Part shown: positions 1 through 8,164 of the stretch, in pieces
How positions within the stretch are numbered: the first letter of the stretch is position 1
How the letters are laid out: each line of letters begins with the position of its first letter
Assembly: GCA_965199595.1 (NCBI GenBank)
Contig: OZ241182.1
Span: 1,736,001-1,800,000, forward strand
Reading direction: 5' to 3'
Length of the DNA stretch: 64,000 nucleotides
From: JBBROS01 sp965199595
GTDB taxonomy: Bacteria; Pseudomonadota; Alphaproteobacteria; Acetobacterales; Acetobacteraceae
Notes under the pieces: generated by a model
Databases searched by the model: none
What the model saw: the letters and a program-made list of their open reading frames with translations, nothing else
What the model was told of the DNA's origin: nothing
Translations under genes and position numbers: made by a program

Positions 1-178
1 CAACATGAGATTTCCTCATGCGGCCGGCGTTTTGCGTGTCCGGCAGGCTGCGTGGTCCGGGCGGCTGCGCACCGAACGCGCGCCTGATGCTGCTGCAAAG
101 ATCAAGCTGGATTCAGTCGCGCCCAGCAGCCACATTGGATGTACGCCGGGCATCCTCCTGCGCTGGGATTGAAACCTG

Positions 179-856
179 ATGAGCGAAGCCCTGACAGCGC
201 CTCACACGCCCCGCACCGGCCGGCGGCTGCATCCCTGGCCGGTCCGGGTGATGCACTGGACAAATGCCGTCGTCATGCTGGTGATGATCACCTCGGGCTG
301 GGGGATCTATGACGACGACCCCATCATCAAGGGCTTCCAGTTCGGCTCCACGCTGCGCCTCGGTGAATGGGCGGCGTGGAGCCTCAACTGGCATTTCGCG
401 GGCATGTGGCTGCTGGCGATCAACGGACTGGCCTATCTGGTGTATGGGCTGGTCACCGGCCGGCTGCGCGAGCGCATGTTGCCGATCCGGTTCAGCGAGA
501 TCATCGAAACCGTGCGCGACACGCTTCGCCTCAGGATCCAGCACGAGGACCTGACCATCTACAATGCGGTGCAGAAGGTGCTGTATATCGTGGTGATCCT
601 GGCGGGCATCGCGCAGGTCGTCACCGGCCTGGCGATCTGGAAGCCGGTGCAGTTCTCGGGGCTGGTCTCGCTGCTCGGCGGGTTCCAGTCGGCGCGCATC
701 ATCCACTTCGGCGGCATGGCGGTGATCGTCGGCTTCCTGGTCGTCCATGTGCTGCTGTCGCTGCTCGTTCCGCAGACCCTCTGGGCGATGCTGGCCGGCG
801 GCCCCCGCCTTGGCCCGGCCCGCGCCCTGGCCCGAACGGACACGGCAAACCGGTGA
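179..856 (+). CDS. Cytochrome b561-type membrane subunit
   Basis: A 225-residue di-heme b-type cytochrome of the cytochrome b561/hydrogenase b-subunit fold. Four membrane segments are visible at about residues 25-42, 71-94, 137-156 and 175-200. Histidines that can serve as heme ligands lie in or next to them (His26, His72, His176, His190). Such proteins pass electrons between the quinone pool and a periplasmic redox partner. The next gene starts 7 bases after this stop and encodes a molybdopterin oxidoreductase, so the natural inference is that this is its membrane electron partner, as in YedYZ-like pairs, although this is not a YedZ homologue by length or motif. The ATG at 179 directly precedes a typical cytoplasmic N-terminus. 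Family assignment is firm; the partner is inferred. Confidence 0.85.
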   Translation: MSEALTAPHTPRTGRRLHPWPVRVMHWTNAVVMLVMITSGWGIYDDDPIIKGFQFGSTLRLGEWAAWSLNWHFAGMWLLAINGLAYLVYGLVTGRLRERMLPIRFSEIIETVRDTLRLRIQHEDLTIYNAVQKVLYIVVILAGIAQVVTGLAIWKPVQFSGLVSLLGGFQSARIIHFGGMAVIVGFLVVHVLLSLLVPQTLWAMLAGGPRLGPARALARTDTANR

Positions 857-863
857 TCGAGTG

Positions 864-1637
864 ATGAACTCCCTGTTCCGCCCCAGCCGGGTCCCGACCC
901 CCGCGATCCTCGATGACCACCGGCCGCTGATACGCTCGCTGGAACGCCGCGGCCTGATCCGCGGCAGCCTCTCCCTGGGTGCGCTCACCATGCTGACCGG
1001 GTGCGACGTGACCCGGCCCAAAGCCGTCGAGACCGCGCTGCTCGCGATCTCGCGCCTGAATGACGGCGTACAGGCGCTGCTGTTCGACCCCACCCGGCTG
1101 GCGCCGACCTACCCGGCCTCGATGGTGCTGAAGCCTGCGAAGTTCAACGCCTATTACGACGTGGTGGACGTGAAACCGGTGAACGGGACCGACTGGCGCC
1201 TCGAGCTGTCCGGGAAGATCGCCGAGAAGCGGGCCTGGACCCTGCCGGAGCTCGCAGCCCTGCCGCAGCGCGACATGGTGATCCGGCACATCTGCGTGGA
1301 AGGCTGGGACTACATCGGCCAGTGGTCCGGCGTGCCGCTTCGCACCTTCCTTGAACGGGTGGGTGCTGATCTCCGGGCCAAGTACGTCGTGTTCAAGACC
1401 GCAGACGACTACCCGAGCATCATCGACATGGCGACCGCGCTGCACCCGCAGACGCTGCTCGCGACGCGCTATGCCGATGAGACACTGGCGGACCCGTTCG
1501 GCTATCCGCTGCGCCTGCGCATGTCCACCAAGCTGGGCTACAAGAACCCGAAATGGGTGACGGCCATCGAGGTGACCGACACGTATTCGCCGGGCTATTG
1601 GGAGAAGCTCGGCTTTCCCTGGTTCGCGGGGATCTGA
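864..1637 (+). CDS. Sulfite-oxidase-fold molybdopterin oxidoreductase
   Basis: A 257-residue protein of the sulfite oxidase/YedY molybdopterin superfamily. The motif RHICVEGWDYIGQWSG contains the cysteine (Cys144) that should ligand molybdenum. The N-terminus has an ERRGLIRGSLSLGALTMLTGC stretch, read here as a twin-arginine-like export signal ending in a possible lipobox cysteine, so export to the periplasm and perhaps lipid anchoring are likely. The ATG at 864 is preferred because it is 7 bases after the cytochrome b stop; an in-frame upstream start at 747 would lie inside that gene. The substrate cannot be read from the sequence. Neighbours (membrane cytochrome b before, PRC-barrel protein 3 bases after) suggest a small redox operon. 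Confidence 0.85.
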   Translation: MNSLFRPSRVPTPAILDDHRPLIRSLERRGLIRGSLSLGALTMLTGCDVTRPKAVETALLAISRLNDGVQALLFDPTRLAPTYPASMVLKPAKFNAYYDVVDVKPVNGTDWRLELSGKIAEKRAWTLPELAALPQRDMVIRHICVEGWDYIGQWSGVPLRTFLERVGADLRAKYVVFKTADDYPSIIDMATALHPQTLLATRYADETLADPFGYPLRLRMSTKLGYKNPKWVTAIEVTDTYSPGYWEKLGFPWFAGI

Positions 1638-1640
1638 GCG

Positions 1641-2117
1641 ATGGGCGATCATTCCTCGCTTCGGATGGCGGGATGCTGCCTGCTGCTCCTGGTCACGTTC
1701 TGCGGCATGGCGCCGGCGCAGAGCCTGGTGCCCGGCGGGATGCCGCCGCCGCCCGGGATGAGCCTCGCGGACTCCGCCGCGATGCGGTTTCCCCAGCCCG
1801 TCCGGGTCGGCGACCTGCTGCATCGGGACGTGCTGGAGCCGGTGGCAAGCCAGCGTGTCCTCGGGACGGTGGCGCAGGTCGTCCGTGGCCGCGACGGGAC
1901 GCTGGCGGTGGTGATCGACTACGGCGGTTTCCTGGGGTTCGGCGCGCGTCCGATCGCCGTCCCGGTCGATGCCATGGTGCTGGTGGGGCAGGTCATGTCG
2001 GTCGTGGCCTACACGCCGAAGCAGCTGCAGGCGTTTCCCACCTTTGCGGCCGGCGAAGCCACACCCGTGCCGCCGGACAGCGTGATCAAGGTCGGTCTCG
2101 CAAAGCCGTCGCACTGA
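1641..2117 (+). CDS. Exported PRC-barrel domain protein
   Basis: A 158-residue protein with a cleavable signal peptide: hydrophobic core LLLLVTFCGMAPA at about residues 14-26, cleavage near AQ. The mature part from about residue 50 has the beta-rich pattern of a PRC barrel (RVGDLLHRDVL, then RVLGTVAQVV, then LAVVIDYGGFLGFGARPIAVPV). The gene begins 3 bases after the molybdoenzyme gene and is probably co-transcribed with it. PRC barrels are binding or assembly modules; a role as accessory or anchoring protein for the upstream redox pair is inference. An internal ATG at residue 9 is an equally plausible start. Confidence 0.7.
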   Translation: MGDHSSLRMAGCCLLLLVTFCGMAPAQSLVPGGMPPPPGMSLADSAAMRFPQPVRVGDLLHRDVLEPVASQRVLGTVAQVVRGRDGTLAVVIDYGGFLGFGARPIAVPVDAMVLVGQVMSVVAYTPKQLQAFPTFAAGEATPVPPDSVIKVGLAKPSH

Positions 2118-2182
2118 CACCGGGCCGGCGTGGACGGCATCGCTTCCGGGTGGCACCACGGACTGCCGGACCAGGAGCACGC

Positions 2183-2725
2183 ATGACGCCCGCGACCCTC
2201 AAGCCGCCGCCTGGCCTCGATGCCCTCAACGCTATGCCAGAGCCGGACTTCATGGCGCTGCTTGGCGACCTGTTCGAGCATTCGCCCTGGGTGATGCAGG
2301 CCGCGATCGCGCATCGGCCATTCGCGACGGCGCAGAGGCTGCACGACACCGCGATGACCGTGGTGCGGGCGGCGGGCCGGGAGGCCCAGGTCTCGCTGTT
2401 CCGCGCGCACCCGGAGCTGGCCGGTTCGGAGGTGGCGCGGGGGTCGCTGACACCGGAGTCCGGTGGGGAGCAGGGGCGGCTCGGCTTCGACCGCCTGAGC
2501 CCGGCCGATCACGCCGGGCTGGCCGCCCTCAATGCCGAATACACCGCCCGCTTCGGCTTCCCCTGCATCGTCGCGCTGGTGCGGCACGCGACGCGGGACA
2601 GCGTGATCGCCACGATGCGGCAGCGGGTGAACAGCAGCGAAGCCGCCGAGGTCGAGGCCAACCTGGTGGCGATCGGCCATATCACGGCGGCCCGGCTGGC
2701 CGCGCGGCTGGGCAGGCACGCATGA
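2183..2725 (+). CDS. uraD: OHCU decarboxylase (UraD)
   Basis: A 180-residue 2-oxo-4-hydroxy-4-carboxy-5-ureidoimidazoline decarboxylase. This enzyme makes (S)-allantoin in the last step of urate oxidation. The family hallmarks are present in order: SLFRAHPELAG with the catalytic histidine, an E-x-GRLGFDRLSP stretch, and LNAEYTARFGFPCIVALVR. Length matches the family (about 160-180). The ATG at 2183 follows an AGGAG-like ribosome site (CCAGGAGCACGC). No urate oxidase, hydroxyisourate hydrolase or allantoinase lies nearby, so it is an isolated purine-catabolic gene here, although hydantoinase-type genes occur 8 kb away. Confidence 0.9.
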   Translation: MTPATLKPPPGLDALNAMPEPDFMALLGDLFEHSPWVMQAAIAHRPFATAQRLHDTAMTVVRAAGREAQVSLFRAHPELAGSEVARGSLTPESGGEQGRLGFDRLSPADHAGLAALNAEYTARFGFPCIVALVRHATRDSVIATMRQRVNSSEAAEVEANLVAIGHITAARLAARLGRHA

Positions 2726-2831
2726 TGAACGGTGCCGCGGCTGCTGGCCCGAAATGGGGGCCCCTTGCGCGTCACCGACTTGCCTGCCGAACGCAACGGC
2801 GCGAACATCGGTGAAAATCGGGGGACGCGTC

Positions 2832-4241
2832 ATGCTGCCATCCATCGACCGCCGCAGCTGGCTTGCCGGGGCGGTGGCCCTGTCAGCCGCCGGGCCAGCG
2901 GCTGCGCAGACGGTCCGGCCCAATATCATCTTCATCATGGCCGACGATCTCGGCTATGCCGATGTCGGGTGCTACGGGCGGCCGGACATCAAGACGCCGC
3001 ATATCGACGCCATCGCCGCGCGGGGTGTCCGTCTGCTGCAGGGCTATGCGAACTCCGCCGTGTGTTCCGCGACCCGCACCGGCCTCATCACCGGACGCTA
3101 CCAATACCGCCTGCCGGTCGGGCTGGAGGAGCCCATCTCGCTCAACCGCGACGTGGGGCTGCCGCCGGACCATCCCACCCTGCCGTCGCTGCTGAAGAAG
3201 GCCGGCTACGACACCGCGCTGGTGGGCAAGTGGCACCTGGGCAGGCTGCCGAAATACGGGCCCCTGCAGAGCGGCTACGACCATTTCTGGGGCTATCGCG
3301 GCGGGGCGGTGGACTATTACCGCCACTTCGGCACGGATGGGAAAGAGGACCTGTGGGACGGCGACACCCCGGTGCAGCAGGCCGGCTACATGACGGAGCT
3401 GCTGGGCGACCGCGCCGTGGCGCAGGTGGAGGCGTTCGCCAGGGCTCGCGCGCCCTTCCTGCTCAGCCTGCACTTCTCCGCCCCGCACTGGCCCTGGGAG
3501 GCGCCCGGCGACACCGCGGAATCCGACCGCATGACCGGGCCCACGCTGCGTCACTTCGATGGCGGCGACCAGGCGACCTATCGCCGCATGGTGGAAGCGA
3601 TGGACACGCAGATCGGCCGGGTCCTGGCCAGCGTGGAGGCGCAGGGCCTGACGCGGGACACCATCGTGGTGTTCACCAGCGACAATGGCGGCGAGCGCTT
3701 CGCCGACACCTGGCCCTTCACCGGCATCAAGACCGAGTTGCTGGAAGGCGGGTTGCGCATCCCCGCCATCATCACCTGGCCCGCAAAGCTGCCGCAGGGC
3801 GTCACCTCGGACCAGGTGGGCATCAGCATGGACTGGATGCCCACCCTGCTGGCCGCCGCCGGCACCGCGCCCGATGCGGCCTATCCCTCCGATGGCGTGA
3901 ACCTGCTGCCCATCCTGACCGGAACGGCCCCGCTCCAGCAACGCTCGCTGTTCTGGCGCTACAAGGCCAATGCGCAGCGCGCCGCCCGGGTGGGCGACTT
4001 CAAGTTCCTGAAGCTCCGCCAGAACACCTTCCTGTTCAACGTGGTGGCCGACCCGCTGGAGCGGGCCAACCTGAAGGCGCGCCTGCCGGATGTGTATGCG
4101 AGGCTGGAGGCGGAGTGGCTGCGGTGGAACGGCTCCATGCTGCCGGAGATCGATGCGAGCTTCACCGAGGGCTACACGGGCGAGCAGCTCGCCGACCATT
4201 TCGGCGTGGATGCGGTGTCGCGGAAGGCGGACAACCCGTGA
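2832..4241 (+). CDS. Secreted sulfatase (arylsulfatase A-like)
   Basis: A 469-residue alkaline-phosphatase-superfamily sulfatase. It begins with a Tat-like signal (DRRSWLAGAVALSAAGPAAA), which places it in the periplasm. Metal-binding IIFIMADDLGYADVG and the active-site segment SAVCSATRTGLITGRY are clear. The nucleophile Cys78, which must be converted to formylglycine, sits in C-S-A-T-R rather than the usual C-x-P-x-R. Further motifs: VGKWHLG, and FTSDNGGERFADTWPFTGIK for the second metal site. The ATG at 2832 is chosen because it opens the signal peptide. The gene converges on the cytochrome c gene with only 25 bases between the stops. The substrate is unknown. Confidence 0.88.
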   Translation: MLPSIDRRSWLAGAVALSAAGPAAAQTVRPNIIFIMADDLGYADVGCYGRPDIKTPHIDAIAARGVRLLQGYANSAVCSATRTGLITGRYQYRLPVGLEEPISLNRDVGLPPDHPTLPSLLKKAGYDTALVGKWHLGRLPKYGPLQSGYDHFWGYRGGAVDYYRHFGTDGKEDLWDGDTPVQQAGYMTELLGDRAVAQVEAFARARAPFLLSLHFSAPHWPWEAPGDTAESDRMTGPTLRHFDGGDQATYRRMVEAMDTQIGRVLASVEAQGLTRDTIVVFTSDNGGERFADTWPFTGIKTELLEGGLRIPAIITWPAKLPQGVTSDQVGISMDWMPTLLAAAGTAPDAAYPSDGVNLLPILTGTAPLQQRSLFWRYKANAQRAARVGDFKFLKLRQNTFLFNVVADPLERANLKARLPDVYARLEAEWLRWNGSMLPEIDASFTEGYTGEQLADHFGVDAVSRKADNP

Positions 4242-4266
4242 CGCGACAGCGTTGCGCGGATGCCGG

Positions 4267-5511
4267 TTATTTTCCCGGCACCGCGACAACGCTCCGGACC
4301 GTTGCCACCGCCGGGGCGCCTATCGCTGGCGCCGCATTGCCCCAGCTGTTGCGCAGGTAGGTGACGACAGCGGCGATCTGCTCGTTCGACAGGCGCCACC
4401 CGAAGGAGGGCATGGCGGGGGCGGTGGGCGCCGCCGGCGTGGACACCACCTGCGCCCCGGTGATGATCACGCGGATGGTGCTGCCCGGGTCCGTCTGCCG
4501 CACGGAGGCGGCACCGGCCAGGGCGGGGAACAGGTTGGCCACGCCCATCCCGTTGCGGGCGTGGCAGGCGGAGCAGTTATCGGCATAGACCGCCTCGCCG
4601 CTGGTCATCTGCGCGTTGCTGGCCGGCAGGGCGGCTGGCGGCGTGGGCCCGGCGGCGCCGCGCTCCTTCAGGTAGGTTGCCATGGCACGCAGGTCCGGCG
4701 TGGTCATCTTCGAGGTGGAGACCGCGACCACCTCGCCCATCGGGCCAGCCGCGGCGGCATGCAGCGTGCGCCCCGTCTGCAGATACTGAACGATATCCTC
4801 CACCGACCAGGTGCCGAGCCCGGCCTGCATGTCGTTGGTGAGGTTGGGGGCGACCCAGTTCTGGATCGAGTTGCCTTGCAGGTGCAGGCTGTCCTTGGGG
4901 CCGCCCAGCAGGTTCATCGGGGTGTGGCAGGCGCCGCAATGGCCCAACCCTTCCACCAGGTAGGCGCCGCGGTTGAATTCGTCGGAACGCCTGGGGTCCG
5001 GCTGGAACACGCCCGGGGTGAAGTTCACGGCATTCCAGGCCAGCATCGAGGTCCGCATGCTGAACGGCCAGGGCAGGGTGTTGCGGTCCACCGGGTTGCT
5101 GACCGGCTCCACGCTGCGCAGGAAGGCATACAGCGCGTCGCTGTCGTCGCGGGTGATCCTGGTGTAATAGTTGTAGGGGAAGGCGGGGTAGAGATGCCCG
5201 TCCGTCACGCTGCGCCCGTCATGCAGCGCGTGCCAGAAATCCTCGGCACTCCAGCGGCCCAGCCCGGTGTCGCGGTCCGGCGTCAGGTTGGCGGCGTTGA
5301 TGTTGCCGAACGGCGTCTCGATGGCGCGTCCGCCGGCCAGCGGGCCCTTGGCGCTGGCATGGCACGCCTGGCAGTCCCCGGCAATCGCCAGGTAGCGCCC
5401 CTGCTCCGCCTGCACGTAGTTGTCCAACCCGGCGTGGGCCGTGCCGATGCCCAGCAGCAGCCACAATCCTGGCCCCAACGCGGCGAGCCCGGCCCGCACC
5501 CTGCCGGGCAT
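4267..5511 (-). CDS. Triheme cytochrome c subunit of a GMC dehydrogenase
   Basis: A 414-residue exported cytochrome with three CxxCH heme sites (CQACH, CGACH, CSACH) and a signal peptide (WLLLGIGTAHA). This is the architecture of the membrane-bound cytochrome subunit of gluconate, sorbitol and alcohol dehydrogenases, which passes electrons from the flavoprotein to ubiquinone. It is the last of three genes (small subunit, GMC flavoprotein, cytochrome) on the minus strand. The start codon ATG at 5511 lies inside the 3' part of the GMC frame, which runs on for another 229 bases in a different frame. The start is supported by the signal peptide. Confidence 0.9.
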   Translation of the reverse strand: MPGRVRAGLAALGPGLWLLLGIGTAHAGLDNYVQAEQGRYLAIAGDCQACHASAKGPLAGGRAIETPFGNINAANLTPDRDTGLGRWSAEDFWHALHDGRSVTDGHLYPAFPYNYYTRITRDDSDALYAFLRSVEPVSNPVDRNTLPWPFSMRTSMLAWNAVNFTPGVFQPDPRRSDEFNRGAYLVEGLGHCGACHTPMNLLGGPKDSLHLQGNSIQNWVAPNLTNDMQAGLGTWSVEDIVQYLQTGRTLHAAAAGPMGEVVAVSTSKMTTPDLRAMATYLKERGAAGPTPPAALPASNAQMTSGEAVYADNCSACHARNGMGVANLFPALAGAASVRQTDPGSTIRVIITGAQVVSTPAAPTAPAMPSFGWRLSNEQIAAVVTYLRNSWGNAAPAIGAPAVATVRSVVAVPGK

Positions 5512-7280
5512 CGCAGCGCCACCAGCGGCGCTTCGGATTTCAGATACTGGGTCTTGATGGCCTCCAGGGTCCAGTAGCACAGCGCGCCGACCGTGCCGGT
5601 CGGGTTGTAGCCGGCGTTCTGCGGGAAGGACGAGGCGCCGGTGACGAACACGTTGGGCACGTCCCAGCTCTGGCCGTAGCGGTTCAGCGCGCTGGTCTTC
5701 GGGTCGGTGCCGACCACCGCGCCCCCGGTGTTGTGCGTGGTCTGGTAGGGCACCACCGTGTAGGGCACCCGCAGGTTGTTGCTGCTGACCTGCTTGGCGC
5801 CCATTGCCCGGATGATCTCGTCGGAGCGCTGCACCATGAAGCGGGCCATCTTCTGCTCGTTCGGGTGATAGTCGAAGGTCATGCGCAGCAATGGCCGGCC
5901 GAGCGGGTCCTTGTAGGTGGGGTCGAGGTCCAGGTAGCTGTCGCGGTAGCTCATCACGCTGCCCTGCGCGGCGACGTTGGTGGTGCTGTTGTAGGTCTCG
6001 TGCACCGCACGCTTCCACTTCGCCCCCCAGCCCGGCGTGCCCGGCGGCACCGGATGATACGAGATCGGCCGGCCGTTGGTGTAGGCGTTGGTCATGCTGG
6101 CCCCGCCCACGAAGCCGTGCGGCCCGTGGTCGAAGTTGTCGCTGTTGAAGTCGTCCAGCGCCGCGCCCAGCGAGCCCGCGCCGGCGAAGGGATTGAAATT
6201 CACCCCGGGACCGAAGTGCCCCACCGACCCGGCGCCCACCTGGTAGGCGTAGTTGCGGCCCACGACGCCTTCGCCAGAGGCCGGGTCATAGGGTTTGCCG
6301 ATGCCGGAGAGCAGCAAGAGGCGCACGTTGAAGAAGCTGAAGGCGCAGAGCAGCACGATGTCCGCCGGCTGCTCCCACTCGTTGCGCTCGCTGTCGACGA
6401 AGGTGACTCCCGTGGCGCGCTTGCCATCGGCCGAGAGGTTGACCTTCGTCACCTCCGAATCCGTGCGAGCCTCGAAGTTGGTGTGGCGCATCAGGGCCGG
6501 CAGCACGCAGGTCTGCGGGCTGGCCTTGGAGTAGTTCGCGCAGCCGAACCATTCGCAGAACCCGCAATAGGTGCAGGGCGCCATGCGCACGCCATAGGGG
6601 TTGGTGTAGGCCTCCGAGAGGTTGCCGGAGGGGCGGGGGAAGGGGTGCAGGCCCAGTTCGGCCGCCGCCTTGGTGAACAGGCTCTGCGAGTAGCCCTGCT
6701 TCATCGGCGGTGTAGGATAGTGGTCGGACCGCTCCCCCTCGAACGGGTTGCCGCCGGGCTGGATTTTTCCTTGCACGTTGCCGGCCTGGCCGGAGATGCC
6801 CAGCACCTTCTCGAACCGGTCGTAGTGCGGCTCCAGCTCGGCGTAGGACATCGGCCAGTCCTGGATGAAGTTGTTCTCCGGCATGATCCCGGCGCCGTAA
6901 CGCTCCGTCATATGGGACTTGATGCGGAAGTCGTCGGGCAGGAAGCGCCAGGTCTGGCCGTTCCAGTGCATGCCCCCGCCGCCCACGCCGTTGGGCGGCA
7001 GGAAGCTGCCGAACTGGCGGATCGGCAGCGCCGTCTGGTCCAGCTTGTTGCGCATCGTCAGGGTCTCCTGCTTCGGCCGCAGGAACATCTCCTTCCGGAT
7101 GGCGTAGCGCAGCTCGTCGGGCGCGGTGGTGATGTTGAAGTCCGATGCGGTGTCCCGCCACGGCCCCCGTTCGATCGCCACCACGTCGAGCCCGGCCCGC
7201 GCCAGCTCCAGCGCCATGATCGATCCGGTCCAGCCGAGGCCGACGATGACGACATCCTTCTTCGGCAGGCGCCGGGTCAT
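5283..7280 (-). CDS. GMC-family FAD dehydrogenase, large subunit
   Basis: A 665-residue glucose-methanol-choline oxidoreductase resembling gluconate 2-dehydrogenase and FAD-glucose dehydrogenase large subunits. It has the N-terminal FAD fingerprint (VVIVGLGWTGS, about residues 10-20), a cysteine cluster CTYCGFCEWFGC like the one that carries an Fe-S centre in this family, and the C-terminal active-site blocks TTHNTGGAVVGTD and GYNPTGTVGALCYW. The start overlaps the small-subunit stop as ATGA. The family normally ends just after the YLK that follows ALCYW. Here the frame reads on about 80 residues through the start of the cytochrome gene with low-complexity arginine/proline-rich residues, suggesting a lost stop codon at the usual junction. 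It oxidises a sugar or alcohol in the periplasm; the substrate is unknown. Confidence 0.88.
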   Translation of the reverse strand: MTRRLPKKDVVIVGLGWTGSIMALELARAGLDVVAIERGPWRDTASDFNITTAPDELRYAIRKEMFLRPKQETLTMRNKLDQTALPIRQFGSFLPPNGVGGGGMHWNGQTWRFLPDDFRIKSHMTERYGAGIMPENNFIQDWPMSYAELEPHYDRFEKVLGISGQAGNVQGKIQPGGNPFEGERSDHYPTPPMKQGYSQSLFTKAAAELGLHPFPRPSGNLSEAYTNPYGVRMAPCTYCGFCEWFGCANYSKASPQTCVLPALMRHTNFEARTDSEVTKVNLSADGKRATGVTFVDSERNEWEQPADIVLLCAFSFFNVRLLLLSGIGKPYDPASGEGVVGRNYAYQVGAGSVGHFGPGVNFNPFAGAGSLGAALDDFNSDNFDHGPHGFVGGASMTNAYTNGRPISYHPVPPGTPGWGAKWKRAVHETYNSTTNVAAQGSVMSYRDSYLDLDPTYKDPLGRPLLRMTFDYHPNEQKMARFMVQRSDEIIRAMGAKQVSSNNLRVPYTVVPYQTTHNTGGAVVGTDPKTSALNRYGQSWDVPNVFVTGASSFPQNAGYNPTGTVGALCYWTLEAIKTQYLKSEAPLVALRCPAGCGPGSPRWGQDCGCCWASARPTPGWTTTCRRSRGATWRLPGTARRAMPAPRARWPADAPSRRRSATSTPPT

Positions 7281-8038
7281 CGTGCGGCTTCCTTGGTGCT
7301 GCGGCCTGTAGGGCCGACGATGCTGCGGCCCATGAGGCCGACCGGCGGCATCGTGTAGGGCTTGTTCGGGTTGGCGATCACGTCGCGGTAGTCGTAGCGG
7401 ACGCCGGGGAAGCCCACGAGCTTCCAGCCGCACATGTCCTTGTTGCCGCCATAGATGGGATCGGCGAAATAGCCCTCGACGACGTTGGCCTGCACCTGGT
7501 TGAAGAATGCCTTGCCGCCCGCGATCTTGATGTCGCCCTTCTCCAGCCCGGTCAGCACGCGGTCCTGCTCGGCGGGGTCAAGCTGGTGCAGCAGCCGGCC
7601 GGCGAAGGTCTGTTTCGTGTAGGCCGCCAGCGCCGCCAGCCCGTCGCGATACCGGCGTGCGGGTGCGATCGGGGATTGGATGCCGAAGTTCGGTGCGGCA
7701 TCGGGCACGAAGGGCGGCTCCATGTAGAGCCAGGCGCTGCTGCCGTAGGGGCCCATCAGCTGGCGGTCGATGAACACGGCGCATCCGGCGTCCTTGCCGC
7801 CCGGGCCCAGGTCGTCGGTCGGGATCAGCCGCTCGGCGATCGCCTCCACCACCGCAGCCTCGTCGACGGTGAAGAACTGCCACGGACCCGGCACCACGGC
7901 CGCGGGCGGATAGGCCTCGTTCGGGTCCCAGGGCAGGGCGCCGGAGATCACCCGCGCCTGTGCGGGCTGTCCGGCCACCGTGGCGGTGCCGATTGCCGCC
8001 GTGGTGGCAAGCAGCTGCCGCCGGGTCGGGTTCTGCAT
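7277..8038 (-). CDS. Gluconate 2-dehydrogenase subunit 3-like small subunit
   Basis: A 253-residue small subunit of the gluconate 2-dehydrogenase subunit 3 family. It carries a Tat-type signal (TRRQLLATTAAIGTATVAG) and the family motif FFTVDEAAVVEAIAERLIPTDDLGPGGKDAGC. In such complexes this subunit escorts the cofactor-loaded flavoprotein through the Tat pathway. The flavoprotein itself has no signal sequence, which fits. The start at 8038 opens the signal. The gene overlaps the GMC gene by 4 bases (ATGA) and is the first of the three-gene unit. It lies 126 bases downstream of a ten-gene operon on the same strand, so it could be part of the same transcript. Confidence 0.85.
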   Translation of the reverse strand: MQNPTRRQLLATTAAIGTATVAGQPAQARVISGALPWDPNEAYPPAAVVPGPWQFFTVDEAAVVEAIAERLIPTDDLGPGGKDAGCAVFIDRQLMGPYGSSAWLYMEPPFVPDAAPNFGIQSPIAPARRYRDGLAALAAYTKQTFAGRLLHQLDPAEQDRVLTGLEKGDIKIAGGKAFFNQVQANVVEGYFADPIYGGNKDMCGWKLVGFPGVRYDYRDVIANPNKPYTMPPVGLMGRSIVGPTGRSTKEAAR

Positions 8039-8164
8039 CGGACACTCTCCTCGGGACGCGGTCGGGAGCAACGTTTCCTCGTCCCGTGAAGATTGTCACG
8101 CAGATTTCTCTATGCCGGCACCGCGGGCGACGCTGCCGGGCTGGCCTGTGTGGACGTGATCCGG

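Noticed and set aside
113..1093. A 326-codon minus-strand frame at the left end.
   Set aside because: It overlaps the cytochrome b and molybdoenzyme genes, which have clear motifs; its composition is Arg/Gln/His-rich.
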